From Ascarosepion bandense (lineage: Eukaryota; Mollusca; Cephalopoda; Sepiida; Sepiidae): DNA of 64,000 bases. Every line of letters begins with the position of its first letter. The first letter of the stretch is position 1. The position numbers and the translations under genes are program-made. Shown here in pieces: positions 1 through 11,274 of this stretch. The DNA is taken from the NCBI GenBank assembly GCA_037127315.1, contig JBBBDQ010001922.1, positions 1,025,001-1,089,000 on the forward strand, written 5' to 3'. The notes below the pieces were generated by a model. The model was not told the DNA's origin. It searched no databases and saw nothing but the letters and a program-made list of their open reading frames with translations.

Positions 1-306
1 TATTTCTGTGATGTTTTTAGCAGTAAGTGTTGAAAAGTTCATGTCCTGACCAAAAACGAGAGTCCCCCCTTCCCCTAAAATAATCTGTTTAGTAATTTAG
101 CCAGATTTTGAGTTGTGGAATAGTTCAAGAACTCTCCAATATACTCTTGAAATATAAGTAAAAATTATATACAAAAGAATGCTGAAAAGGTCTTGACTTG
201 ACCAAGAAGTGTATCCCTACAAAAATTTAATGTTTGGTTATTTGGTTAGATTTTTAGAAGCAGGTTGTTCAGTACCTTTCAGTAGTACAATACGCAAAAA
301 TAAAAT

Positions 307-334
307 TGTGTGTGTGTGTGTGTGTGTGTGTGTG
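307..334. repeat. (GT)n microsatellite
   Basis: An uninterrupted GT dinucleotide run of about 14 units, followed by a short AT-rich tail. Confidence 0.95.
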
Positions 335-467
335 AGTGTAGTATATATACATATGCATTCACTTATAAATATGCACATGATATATAAATAAAATTGCTCA
401 TTCTCATGTGTAGAAAGATTATCTCTTGAAAACTAAGAAGCTAAAAAATGACATATTTTGTACATAC

Positions 468-472
<5 letters not shown>

Positions 473-504
<32 letters not shown>

Positions 505-603
505 AAAGGCAGACACATTATTTCATCGTAAATCAGAAGTATAGGCCTATTTCAGGTGAACTATCATCAGCTTCCATCTTTATTGTACAAAGGATTTTAC
601 ATG

Positions 604-631
<28 letters not shown>
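473..631. repeat. Pair of (AT)n microsatellites
   Basis: Two AT runs (about 473-499 and 605-631) flank roughly 105 bp of unclassified sequence, a layout seen around many short elements in this window. Confidence 0.85.
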
Positions 632-634
<3 letters not shown>

Positions 635-1252
635 GAAAGACAAAAGCCTATATTTAATTCTTAAAAAAACAAATATTTTATAATTTTTGTAAAATTATGT
701 ATAGCTTCATCAATATATAGCAAAATAAATATACATATAAATAAATAAAATCACTCCTCTGTGTAAGTTTATTAACCAAATTCATTAATTTCTATTTCAT
801 ATTTCATAAATATTTAAAGTTTCTTTATTTTTTAAGAGCTTGCCTTAGAACAAGGCTAAGCAAGAATATTAGAATACAATAACTAAGATACTGGAATTGA
901 TTCTCACTAGGTCCCCAAATAATATGTCGTTTTGTCTGACTAACCCCCGCCAATGAAATATTTTTCTCTCTCTTGCCCTTCCCTAAGCAGTAGGGAATGA
1001 AGCTTATTCCCTGAATGTTTCTACCATGAGCATTTCATCTGTTAAAAATATGTCATTGCTCTCTCTCTCTCTCACACATGTTATTTGCACAACATATCTC
1101 ATTAACTCATACCAACCATTATTTTCAAATCTCTTTTTCTCCCCACCCAATATCTCACTCGTATACCCTTTTGTCCGTCCCTTTTTCTGGATCTGTTCCC
1201 TTTTATTTTTTTTCTGCTCCTTGTTTCCCATCTTCGCTGATAAATTGCACAG

Positions 1253-1440
1253 AATCTGATGGTGAGGAGCATGATACTGGTTATTTCCCCTTTGAATTTT
1301 CCCAGAATTCCACTCCAAATTCTCCAACCACAATTGATAAACTGCAGATGCATGGCGAACTACAGACCAGTGACTTGACAATCAAAACCCAATTCCCCAT
1401 TCACTGCCTTGACCTCAAAAATGTTGACACTATCGTTGTT
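1253..1440 (+). other. Weak candidate exon of unknown gene
   Basis: A T/C-rich tract runs to a TTGCACAG acceptor-like site at 1252, and the frame beginning EESDGEEHDTGY-like (first full codons encode SDGEEHDTGYFPFEF) stays open to 1548 with mixed, non-repetitive amino acids. No convincing donor was found, the reverse strand is also open, and I recognise no family. Likely chance, but less AT-biased than its surroundings. Confidence 0.15.
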
Positions 1441-1441
1441 A

Positions 1442-1473
1442 TGATTATTATTATTATTTTTATTATTATTATG
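1442..1473. repeat. (ATT)n microsatellite
   Basis: Trinucleotide ATT run with one interruption; it produces the isoleucine run in the overlapping open frame. Confidence 0.85.
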
Positions 1474-2178
1474 GGTTGTTTTGCTGATCATTTGTGCAGG
1501 ATCAATGGTGTTATGAAGCAAAATCAATGTGAAAGGTTTGACATGTAAGACAAGATATTCATGGCCGTCTTTGAACAGATGGTTTTTGAATTGTACTGTG
1601 TTAGAATCATTCACTTCAGTCTGGAAGCATTCCTGATCAATGTTACTTCGCTTTTTTTCAGGATACAAAAACATGGAACTAGCAAAGGATTATACTGCAC
1701 TGACTTGATATTGTGCTTGCATTTTCTTTTTGCAGGGACTGGGTTTAATGTTTTTAATAATTTTATTCTGAATCATCAATTGAAATTTTATGGTTTTATT
1801 GGTAAAAAACAAAATCTTTAAATCAGTCACTTAGGTTTAGAAAGAGACAGTTAAAGAAAACAACTTGAACAGATATTTATTGATCTTTGAGATGTTAAAT
1901 AAGACTAATGTGAAAAAAATTATTTGATTGATATCTTGGTAAAGCTTACAGCAAGAAAATAAAGTGAAATGATTTTTTATAGAATTTTTAAAGGATTTAA
2001 TTGCAACTAAAATGAGCCAAAAGTTTTGAAAATTAAACTTTTCAGTATTTATTTCATGACTCAAGATTAGCTTCTAAACTTGAGTTAATGGTAGAGAGAA
2101 ATGAATTAATGTTTTTTCTTGTTTAGATAAAATATTAAGAAAAGTTTCTATTTTCTGTTATAATAAAGACCACTGTCC

Positions 2179-2220
<42 letters not shown>
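2179..2220. repeat. (AT)n microsatellite abutting a palindrome
   Basis: About 20 AT units ending directly at the left end of the palindromic element 2221-2355. Confidence 0.95.
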
Positions 2221-2223
<3 letters not shown>

Positions 2224-2355
2224 TGGAGAGATCAGCCGATTACAATAGCATGGTTTCAACCTTATCATTTTTGTCAGAAGATTTGTACAATACAAATCAC
2301 ATGATGAAACAAAAGGTCAAAAACATTATAGCCTAATTGGCTGGTCTCCCCAACT
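2221..2355. mobile_element. Small palindromic (MITE-like) element
   Basis: The left end AGTTGGAGAGATCAGCCGAT is the inverted complement, with a few mismatches, of the right end ending GGCTGGTCTCCCCAACT. Arms are about 32 bp around a 70-bp middle with no coding capacity. Size and layout fit a MITE; its parent transposon is unknown. Confidence 0.6.
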
Positions 2356-2445
2356 GTAATACCTAAAATCACTACAAGTCAAAGTTTCTTTTCCCTTCAA
2401 ACATGTTTTCTGATCTAATCTTTAATCTGATCTATAACTGTTTAG

Positions 2446-2449
<4 letters not shown>

Positions 2450-2489
<40 letters not shown>
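2450..2489. repeat. (AT)n microsatellite
   Basis: About 19 AT units. Confidence 0.95.
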
Positions 2490-2492
<3 letters not shown>

Positions 2493-3148
2493 ATAAGTAT
2501 AAAATTTTATCACAGAAAGAAACAAAGTAAACTTCATACTTACAGGCATTTTAAAGATGAAAGAATAAAAAATAACAAACACGAAAATGATTGACAGGTT
2601 TCAATCCCGTTTTTTGTCAGGGTCAACCGGGATTTTAATTCTTCAATATTTTAAAATATTAAAACTAAAGATGAACATCAAAGTGGGGAGAAAAAAGTGG
2701 GAGGGTCAGACACTAGATGGTAATTATGTAGAGTCCAATCAAACAAGTTCTGTTTACAGAGAGATGGGGTGGTAACTTTAATGTATAGTGGCTCCAAACC
2801 CTGAAAGTGAAACACAGAGTGGGGACCAGACAACATAGTGAACTGGTCTGCACTAAAGCCAGTCACGCAATTTCTGCTATTTATCAGGTGTTCAGTGATT
2901 GCTGACCCAGAAGTGTTCACAAGGTGACCCACACGGACATCTGTTTTGAATATATATACACTACTGGCCACAATTATTAGGCCACATCAGTGTTTTAAAA
3001 AAATGATGTATTTCATACTATTTTTTTTAGTATGTATTGCCAAGTGAATAATTGTAAATAAAAATAGAATGGTTCTTTTGCTAATATTACTTTGCAAAAT
3101 TTTACAAGGTAAATAACGACAATTTACACATCGCACCCTCAAGATTTG

Positions 3149-3149
<1 letters not shown>

Positions 3150-3198
<49 letters not shown>
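3150..3198. repeat. Compound (AT)n(AC)n microsatellite
   Basis: AT units followed directly by AC units at the junction between the outer arm and the inner palindrome. Confidence 0.95.
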
Positions 3199-3579
3199 TA
3201 CCGGCCAATATTATTAGGCCGCCCCAGTGTTTAAAAAAATGATGTGTTTCATACTATGTTTTAGTATTTATTGCCAAATGAATAATTGTAAATGAAAATA
3301 GAATGGTTCTTTTGTTAATCCTGCACAATAACATGTACATCAAATGAATTTATAAATATAAAATAATTACTCATATTGCAATTTCATCAATGAAAGAATG
3401 AAGAAAATTCAGGGTGATTTGAACGAGTTTATCTTTGCTTCCTTACCTTGTAATATTTTGTAAAGTAATAATAACAAAAGAACCGTTCTATTATAACTGA
3501 GAATTATTCACTTAAAAATAGTATGAAATACATCATTTCTTTTAAAAAACTGGGGTGGCTTAATAATTATGGCTGGTAC

Positions 3580-3582
<3 letters not shown>

Positions 3583-3627
<45 letters not shown>
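3583..3627. repeat. (AT)n microsatellite
   Basis: About 22 AT units between the inner palindrome and the outer right arm; a second run (3762-3793) follows the outer arm. Confidence 0.95.
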
Positions 3628-3628
<1 letters not shown>

Positions 3629-3761
3629 CACGTCTACAGGGAGCAGTGGGTAAATTGTCGCTATTTGCCTTGTAAATTTTTGCAAAGTAATAGTAACAAA
3701 AGAACTATTCTATTTTTCTATTTTCATTTAGACTGCTGTGGCATAATATTTATGGCCAGTA

Positions 3762-3795
<34 letters not shown>

Positions 3796-4369
3796 CTGTA
3801 ACACTCAGTGGGAGGAAGCACCTATGAAGAAACAACTAATAATCCACTCAAATATTTTGCTGCCATTTTTTAGGGCAGGGGTGCATTCGTACTTTGATAT
3901 GAAGAAGCGTGATAACTTTGAGAAAAGACAGTCAATTCTTGTAGGGTTTTCATGAAGAGGTAAATTTCATTTTCATAAAATTACTTTTTGATAAGAAGAA
4001 GTGGGATAACTTTGAGAAAAGACAATCGATTCCTGTAGGGTTTTTATGAAGAGGTAAATTTCATTTTTGTAAAATGACTTTTTGCTTATTCTCTAAATTA
4101 CTACTGCAGTATCTTTATCCTTATTTTGATTAATATACACAAAGAAGGTAAATTCTCTAGCCTTCCTCAGTTCGCTGTAAATTTCTTAAAACATTAAAAA
4201 TTTGTAGAAAAGGGAATGTTACTGCCATATCTGGGCTGGTGTTGCTCATTCTTCAATTTCTAGTCTGAAAAGAATTGAAAGCATTTATGCTGTCTTGTAA
4301 GTGATGAATTGTTTTACACCTTACAACCTCTTTCCTCACAGTCAAAAAATTACAAACTTATTGCTACTT

Positions 4370-4921
4370 TACTGTATTTAGATTATTCAGACTATTGTCC
4401 TCATCTTAGTTGACATTTGTTACAGCCTTTGTACACTCCAGCCTTCTTCGGGTGCTAGGAATTTTGAACCGAATTCTTTATTACAATCACTGGGGTATAT
4501 CATCAATATACTAGATAAAACCATTAACATCAAAAAATTGCAATATGAACTCTGGTAAAAAAGGATTACTGGACATTAGGTTTATAAGTCCCCAAAATTC
4601 AGTTGTTCTTGTTTTTAAGGACACATGGCCCAGTGTATATAGTCGTTCGTTAGTTTCTGACTTGACTGTTAGAATTGTGAGTTCACAACAGACTACAGCA
4701 GTGGTGAACAAGTAACTTGCAAGGTTAGAGGGAGATAACTCATGACTTCCAATCAAGGCTTTGTGCAAGTAATGAGGAAGATATACCCCAGTGATTGTAA
4801 TAAAGGGTTCGGTTTAAAATTCCTAGCCTTTGAAGAAGGCTGGAGCGTACAACGGCCAAAACATCATACAAATGTCAAAAAAGATGAGAACAATAGTCCA
4901 AATAATGTAAATATGGTAAAT
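4370..4921. mobile_element. Foldback element with ~135-bp inverted arms
   Basis: The left arm (about 4370-4503, with ACTATTGTCCTCATCTTAGT and CCAGCCTTCTTCGGGTGCTA) is repeated in reverse complement at about 4779-4921 (GCCTTTGAAGAAGGCTGGAG and GATGAGAACAATAGTCCAAA). The 270-bp middle has no recognisable coding content. The open frame over the right arm is a by-product of the repeat. Confidence 0.6.
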
Positions 4922-5051
4922 ACTGCCTCATCTCAGAAATATAGACAAATACTATTGCTACTTTACAACTATTTCTATGGATAATATCCTGATGAGTGAC
5001 ATTCCTTAGCTTCAATAATTCAGACCATTACAGCTAAAACTGTACACATCA

Positions 5052-5160
5052 GTGAACCATTCTCATTCTATTCATATTCCATTAGTTAGGAAGAAGTTCT
5101 ATTCAGACAGCTTTTTTCCAAGAGGTGCTGCTTTGTGGAACAGATTCCCAAGTCAAGTCC
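5052..5160 (+). pseudogene. LINE reverse transcriptase C-terminal fragment
   Basis: A short frame reads LVRKKFYSDSFFPRGAALWN, the tail motif of the RT polypeptide in jockey/chicken-repeat-like LINEs (normally SFFPRTAALWNSLP). It is cut off on both sides. The related, inverted and more decayed copy lies near 8150. Confidence 0.55.
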
Positions 5161-5574
5161 AATGTCAACCATTATCTATCTTATATATCATCATAATCTA
5201 CATTTCCGATATCCATAAAACAGCTGTATTCAGTAACTCACTACCTTGTGTGGCTCTTGGGTCTTGTATTATGCACTCTTCCTCAGTAGTGTTGTTTTTA
5301 CAAGAAATATGCCAACAAAATCTTTGTTTGTTACTTTTGATCAGCTGGTACATTCTTTGGTTTTATTTTGGTGTACTGCATCAAATAATCTGTCTCTTAC
5401 CATTTTCACCAGTCTGAATGATTAATGTTCAAACCCAGAAATTCTTATTTGGGGGATTGTTGCAACAAAATCCTTTCACATCTGGCTTTATGCCATACAA
5501 AACTTGTTTCCTCATCTCAGAAATTCTGAAAGAAATTCTGATTATTAGAAAAAAAAAAATTGTCTTATAAAAGA

Positions 5575-5660
5575 TCTGATAGCTTAATGGTTAAGGTATC
5601 ACCCACAATAGACAATGTATGACTGTTTTTAAATTCTGTACTTTGATCACAGTTAATGTC
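5575..5660 (+). mobile_element. Decayed tRNA-like SINE head
   Basis: GATAGCTTAATGGTTAAGGT resembles a pol III A box and the following GTTTTTAAATTCTGTA sits where a B box would be, at tRNA-like spacing. No clear tail. Weak. Confidence 0.3.
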
Positions 5661-5679
5661 AGATAATCTTTTTCCAAGC

Positions 5680-6020
5680 TGAAGAAGAGGCTTGAGGCAA
5701 CAGAAATGTAGTTCAAAAGAAAGATTCTAAAAACACCAAAGGCTGAACATGTCATTAATGACTACATTTTAAAGAAAATGAAAACAAAAAAGATGATTAT
5801 TCTTATCATAAAGAGTCAGTTGAAATTTCTAAGGAAAATAATGAGAAAAGATGGCTTGGAAAATCTAATACTCACAGGACAGACTGAAGACAAGAGAGAG
5901 GTAAAGAATGCATGAGCTACCTAGCATGCTTCAGTAATTGACTGATTGAACAATGTTTACGAGAGATTAAAAAAAATGAAATGTTATCAAGGATAAAATT
6001 TTAGAGAAAGTAGAAACAAA
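5680..6020 (+). pseudogene. RTE-like LINE C-terminal fragment, decayed
   Basis: The broken frame can be followed as KKRLEATEM, RMLK-like, LKFLRKIMRKDGLENLILTG and QTEDKRE, the same order as in the better copies at 50.5 and 61 kb. Several stops and frame changes. It belongs to the C-terminal end of the endonuclease/RT polyprotein. Confidence 0.65.
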
Positions 6021-6099
6021 AGGAACACTTGTACTTAATATCAGAAAGATACAGTAAAAGTTTTTAAAGCACATAATTCTTAATTGTTTTTTTCTTTTA

Positions 6100-6190
6100 A
6101 TCTCTTGTTCCCTGTTTAGAATTAGGTTTCTGTTTCCTTCTAAAGTCTTTTCTTTCTATTTCCCTCCCAGTAGCCTTTCATGGCTGTTCT
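6100..6190 (+). mobile_element. LINE/SINE 3' tail fragment
   Basis: Runs CCCTGTTTAGAATTAGGTTTC...CCTCCCAGTAGCC, matching the tail unit repeated at 36.0-36.5 kb, and stops before the usual CTTGCTTGGGGTGA end. Confidence 0.4.
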
Positions 6191-6739
6191 TAAATTGGAC
6201 AAAATGGCAACTGAAATCAAGGGATTGACATACATAAAGGCAAATGATTACAGACAGAACATTTCTCTCTAGAGATTACCACAATGATGGAAGAGGGCTC
6301 ATCCACATCAAAGACTGCAGAAAAATGCCAAAATGATATCTTGGTATTCTTTAAATGATTCCCTTGAAACATCAAACATCTATCTCATATCCCATCCACT
6401 TCTGCAAAGTCCTCTTTCAGGATTACCATCAACTACCTTGTCATGCTTTCTTAGATCACAGTCTGAAATGCTTCCAATGGCAATTTTCCAAAAAGTCACC
6501 TGGAGGCACAATTGATTCCTGATGCAATATTTTTCAATCAACTTCACAGCCAACAGAATAATATATTGATTTCCAAGCTACATGAAAGATGCAGAATAAG
6601 CTTTCAATCATTGAAAAGTAGCCAGAAATACCTCAGTTGTCCAACAGTGTTGCACAAATGAATGAAAAGTGAGAAACAAGAGACAAAAGAACAAAAAAAA
6701 AATAGAAGTAATACTGAAAGCATGGACAAATGAATTGAC

Positions 6740-7110
6740 AATTAAGGAAATGATGTGAGATGCAATGACAGATGAGGGGACAGTTAAGGAAACAATACGG
6801 GACACAGTGACAGATGGAGGGACAAATAAAGAAACAATGCAGGAAACAATACAGGGCACAATGACAGATGAAGTGACAGATAAGGAAACAATGCAGGATA
6901 CAATAACAGATGGAGGGACAGATAAGGAAACAATGCAGGATACAATGACAGATGGAGGGACAGATAAGGAAACAATGCAGGCTACAATGACAGATGGAGG
7001 GACAGATAAGGAAACAATGCAGGATACAATGACAGATGGAGGGACAGATAAGAAAACAATGTGGGATGCATTGACAGATGAGGTAACAAATAAGGAAATA
7101 ACATAGGGGG
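6740..7110. repeat. 42-bp minisatellite open on both strands
   Basis: About eight diverged copies of a 42-bp unit (containing GACAGATGGAGGGACAGATA). Because 42 is divisible by three, the plus frame encodes repeats of TDGGTDKETMQDTM and the minus frame repeats of about HCFLICPSICHCIL. No start context, signal or conserved neighbour supports either as a gene; the frames are most simply a by-product of the unit length. Confidence 0.85.
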
Positions 7111-8149
7111 GACAAACAAATATGGGAACTCTAATTAATTTAAGTATTTAGAATGTGTTGTAATATTAAAATTTGATGCACGAGGCAAATTAGAATATGC
7201 ACAGACACATTCAAATTGCTAAATAAAGTATTAAAACACTAGAAAATATAATCAGAACAAATGAAAAGAATGCTAGACTACTATGCCATATCGCTCATCC
7301 TATATGGCAGTGAATTTGACCAAAGAAAAATAAAATTTCAAAAGATATGTCCAATAAGTTGACACCAACTTCTTCAAAGTACAATTTAAGTTGAGAATGT
7401 AAACTTTGCCCTTTTCTCCTCAAAATATACCCTAGTTCAATGCAAAGTTGAGGTATTTAGTAGATTAATATTTACCTTAATGCTACAAACATTACTTATA
7501 CTTAACCTAAACCCACTGTACTTTAATATTAAATGGAAACAGGAGAGTTTTATAAGACATTGAATCATGCAATTGACTAATGTTTACCTTGATGTTGCAG
7601 ACAACTAGTATTTTTAAATTGCTTAACTCAAGGGATGTGTCTTATATGCAAGAAAATTTAGTAAGTGTGAAGTTTATGATGCAATAGTGTAGTAGCTGCA
7701 AAATTTTGCATTAAATCCAGTTCATGTGTACCATTCAGACATTTTAATTATTTGCTTAGATTTATTAATTATGTGCAAAAATCCCCAGCTATTTTTTTCT
7801 TATTATTGAAATCTAGATGCTAAATACTGAGTAAAAAACTTGGCTTATTAATTTGGAAAAAAAAAAAAAGGGAAAAATAGTTGCACACAGCTAATTCTAA
7901 TTTGATTATGGCTTTTTTGGAGTAGTATCAGGAATGTTTACTACAATGTTTTCAGTAATATATTCTTTTATATATTATTATTTAACCAATACACAGTAAC
8001 TAATCAAGGTAGAGGGCTACTAAGTCAGGTTGTTCTAAGGTTGTAAACAGAGGAAGTAAAAAGTGAATATTATGAGGGTAGATAGTGGTTAATACCAGAG
8101 TTGAAGAGGTTAATATTATAGAGATCAAGGAAGCCTTCATTTTTTTTTT

Positions 8150-8236
8150 TTTAGGAGTGAGGGGTGGATAGGGTTTGTTCCACAAAGTAACAGTTCTGTG
8201 GAACAAGCTGAATGAAACTTCTTCCTTACTAATGAA
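8150..8236 (-). pseudogene. Decayed LINE RT C-terminal fragment
   Basis: The reverse complement matches the fragment at 5085-5150 (TTAGTAAGGAAGAAGTTTCA then CTTTGTGGAACAAACCC). Too short to classify further. Confidence 0.4.
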
Positions 8237-8469
8237 ATACAAAGGGAAAGAAGATTATTTGACTGTGTACATAGCATAGTGGGTCCTAGCTGTGAAGGTC
8301 TGAACAAGCGGAACTAAGGACTAGAGTTTGTCTGAACATTTGCCATAAAGAAAGGTAATGGAGAGTAAATATAGGGTTTGAACAATACTTGTGTTTATGG
8401 CGGCATTCACCCTGGTTGGGTTGAGCTGACTTCTCTCCTAGAAGAAATTTTATGGTAGATTTTAGCTCC

Positions 8470-8736
8470 ACATGCAGTCCCCAATCATGTGTCGTGCGAG
8501 TATTTTCCTCACAGTAGGTTGCAAATTCTTACTGTGGTAGACTGGTTACCAGCCAAGTCTATAAAACATAGTCTGTCTTGCTATTTACCGATACCTCCAG
8601 GAAAAAGAAATGGATTCATATCTTTTCCAAAGGTGTTTTTGTGTCAGCGGATGTAATGAATTCAACTGGAATTTGAACATGATTCTCCAATTCCTCAGTC
8701 CAAGACACTAACCATTATTCCACTGTGCCTCCTACT
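8470..8736 (-). mobile_element. tRNA-derived SINE (family A here), diverged
   Basis: Reverse-complement copy of the family best seen at 32122-32436: tail with GGTAGACTGGTTACCAGCCA, middle with CTTTTCCAAAGGTGTTTTTG and a head with the B-box-like AACTGGAATTTGAACATG and an A-box-like region near 8720. Family members have a tRNA-like head, so they are non-autonomous pol III retroposons. Confidence 0.75.
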
Positions 8737-8897
8737 TGTTTGTTCAGTGGAGAATAAACATTATTAGTTTTATTTCAGAAGGAGTGAATAATACAAGTCA
8801 ATTTTTCTCCCATTGAGCTGTTACAGCTTAATCAGAGGTGAGAGCAACTGCTAAACTCTGGTCATTTTGGATTTTGGAGTTGCACCCATATACTGTT

Positions 8898-9371
8898 ACA
8901 ACAAATATTTCCAAGGCTTCTGCTCCAATGAATGTAGCTCACTGGTGCCCCCTAGGTATTAATTTATATGAGCTACTAGACTAGCAACTAGGTCCCACTC
9001 TTTTATAGTGAAACCAATAAAATGTAACCGCAATTTCAACTCTAACGGCTTCTTTTCTTGCACTTCCCATCTGTGGAATTCTTTTCCATATACCTGCTTC
9101 CCCAACAGCTACAATCTCCAAGAATTTAAATGTAAGGTCAATAGACATCTCCTATCTCACTAACTTGTATCCTCTCTCTCATGCTCTTTTCTCCATCCAC
9201 TCCACCCCCATTACACCGGTATTCTCATCCATCTATTACCCTACTTCTGACATCCCCTAGAACTAACCCCTGTTTCTCATCACTTTCCCCTATGTAAACT
9301 CCTGTGCAATAGTGGCAGTAGAATGCCTTGCTTGGGGTGAAATGATTATAAAAAAAAAACAAAAAAAAACA
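8898..9371 (+). mobile_element. LINE 3' end (RT C-terminus, 3' UTR, A-rich tail)
   Basis: Contains the decayed codons for CFNE(L)SSLVPP, RLATRS, FFSCTSHLWNS and SYNLQEFKCKVN, then a C-rich 3' UTR and the family end TTGCTTGGGGTGAAATGATT followed by an A-rich tail. It is the 3' end of a jockey/chicken-repeat-like LINE, 5'-truncated as usual for target-primed insertion. Confidence 0.8.
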
Positions 9372-9536
9372 GAAAGACATGCTGTATAAATAAGGAAGCA
9401 ATTTGGGAAGCAAGAAAAATACATATTTTTTAAACTATTTTCGATCTTTTATTTCAATTTAAGAATGCTTCTCAATATTTATCAGGTTAGCAGAAAAATC
9501 TTGGCAATATATGGAGGATGCAAAGTGATACAATAC

Positions 9537-9537
<1 letters not shown>

Positions 9538-9574
<37 letters not shown>
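9538..9574. repeat. (AT)n microsatellite at a SINE end
   Basis: About 18 AT units ending at the 3' terminus of the SINE-B copy that follows. Confidence 0.95.
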
Positions 9575-9577
<3 letters not shown>

Positions 9578-9885
9578 ATCCGCAGACAGATCTATTTCGC
9601 TGTATCACAGTTCATCAGTACAGTTAGACTCCGATTGCTTTTAACCTAGGATTGAAACCCAACCGAATTGGCGTCAGTTGGCGATTCTACCTCTGAGCTA
9701 TGGGCGTTTGGTAGAAGAAGGCAAACTTTTTAGCGTGTATATTGTCATTATACCTGCCCAATAGCCAGAGTGTTCTAATCCATTACTGAATGAGCAATGC
9801 GTACATACCAGAGTAGCTACTGTTTTTCAAAGTCTACCATTCTTTCAGAGTTTTCAATCAGGGTATGAGAGCGTATATAAAAATT
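9575..9885 (-). mobile_element. tRNA-derived SINE (family B here)
   Basis: Read on the minus strand, CATAGCTCAGAGGTAGAATC is a clear A box and GGGTTTCAATCCTAGG a clear B box at tRNA spacing, followed by about 70 bp and an (AT)n end. Upstream of the head lies a further 170 bp shared with the copies at 29.3 and 35.5 kb. Known rule: such heads give internal pol III promoters. Confidence 0.75.
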
Positions 9886-10800
9886 GCACTTGTGGTCTAG
9901 GATGAGCTTAAGTCCTGGCATGCATTCAAGGCAAGGCGCTTTCTTGAAAGAACAGCCATTTATTGTGAGAAAAATTCAGAGTCTGTTCAGTGATAATGGA
10001 ATGTTACTAGTTTGTTTTTTGATGTATTAAATGTAATAAATCAGTTTCTTTCTCCATTGGAGTTTGGTCAGAGGAAAGTCATCTGCCAGGCACTGGTCTT
10101 CTAGATTTTTAGAGGTGCACCCAGAAACTATGTTATCGTCTGTGTAGGTATATACTAATTATGAGGATGTTTTTAAGCAGATTGCTAATATGAAGTAGAA
10201 AGCATGTAATACAGAGAAAAAAATGTTGGAGAATGCCTGAATTGATCTTGTGAAGACTAATGGTTAAGAACAACTTTCCTGATGGGAAGAACTTGATAAT
10301 TGCAAAAACTCTTTCAGAGATGCCACTGCTTCAGAGTTTGTGTTGCATTCCTCAATGCCAAACCTTTTAAAAAGCCTTTCGTGTTTAAGGTGATTACTTT
10401 CATGAAGAGTTTATTATCAAGTGCTTGTCATTGTCATTACTTTCATTTTGAGTTACATGTAACATTCATTTTAAAAATCAGCAAATGATGTTATTTCTGT
10501 CATTCGTCTACTTCACATACATTTCCAGTCATTTGAACAGGAGTAGAGGTTTATCCTTTGTTTCCTATGGTTCTTTCTAGAGTCTATACTCTTACTGTCA
10601 TCGTTTCCTATGTTAATATAAGTCCACACCGTAACCATCTACATTGTGTGGCTTTTGAACATTGTGATGGATGAATATTAGTAAAAAAAAAAAAAAAAGT
10701 ATACATTTCTTTGCTTGTGATTCTGTAGTAACAGCCCACTAAGTAGTTGCGTCTAAATATAGATTCCAACTTCAGTTGTTCAAAGCCATTTTAACCATTA

Positions 10801-10990
10801 GTCCTAAAGCAGTTTATGAAACATCTGGTCTATCTGGATCCCCCTAAAGAAGCCAATGTTCCCCAGGGCTATATTTGGAAACTCTCCAAATGTGTATATG
10901 GCTTGAATGATGCCTCTAGTTCCTGGTATATAACACTCAAGGAGGAACTAATGAAGTCTGGAGCAATAGTTTCCTATAAAATAGGCAGGT
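10801..10990 (+). pseudogene. Ty1/copia reverse transcriptase fragment
   Basis: The open frame reads VYLDPPKEANVPQGYIWKLS then KCVYGLNDASSSWYITLKEE, matching the copia RT block whose usual form is KLxKALYGLxDASRAWY. It covers only the segment before the catalytic YxDD box. It is cut off after about 58 codons and joins an inverted RNase H piece of the same class. Confidence 0.85.
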
Positions 10991-11188
10991 TTCCGTCATG
11001 TCAACTGTGGCTAGGGTTTCAGCAGCTAGTGTGCTTTTGACCACTCTTCTAATGCGCTTAGACTGCCAGGTTATGGGCATATATTTGTGGTTATCACCAA
11101 CCAAAAAGATTATGTAACCTCCTTGGGATCCTCCATCAGTCAGGTTGGCATCACTGTATGCAACAATCCTGAGGTAGTTGAGATTTCC
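10991..11188 (-). pseudogene. Ty1/copia RNase H fragment, inverted
   Basis: The reverse strand encodes LRIVAYSDANLTDGGSQGGY, IIFLVGDNHKYMPITWQSKR and VVKSTLAAETLA, the copia RNase H domain including the DAN first-aspartate region and the ST(L)AAE motif. It lies head to head with the RT piece instead of downstream of it on the same strand, and the YxDD region between the two domains is missing. Confidence 0.85.
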
Positions 11189-11274
11189 TAAGTTGGGGAA
11201 AAAAATTACGGTTAAAACCTGTTTTCATCATTTCCTTTAAAGGAGAAGGCTTAAACTATATTTTAGGGTGCTAT

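Larger units (their letters stand above)
2955..3765. mobile_element. Nested palindromic Tc1/mariner-type MITEs
   Basis: An outer inverted repeat has arms at about 2955-3158 and 3642-3765 that begin CTACTGGCCACAATTATTAG and its complement. Inside it sits a second complete copy at 3197-3580 with the same termini (ACCGGCCAATATTATTAGGC left, complementary right). Neither codes for protein. The inner end of the outer left arm (GACAATTTACACATCGCACC) matches the TIR of the larger Tc1/mariner copies at 27, 42 and 51 kb, so these may be deletion derivatives of related elements. AT and AC runs separate the copies. Confidence 0.65.

Noticed and set aside
2678..2971. Minus-strand 97-codon frame as a gene
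   Set aside because: Open and non-repetitive, but no recognised domain, no splice context, and it runs into an AT tract and MITE; not enough support.
9575..9885. Functional tRNA gene on the minus strand
   Set aside because: A and B boxes are good, but the acceptor stem does not close and the unit recurs as a dispersed repeat; it is a SINE.
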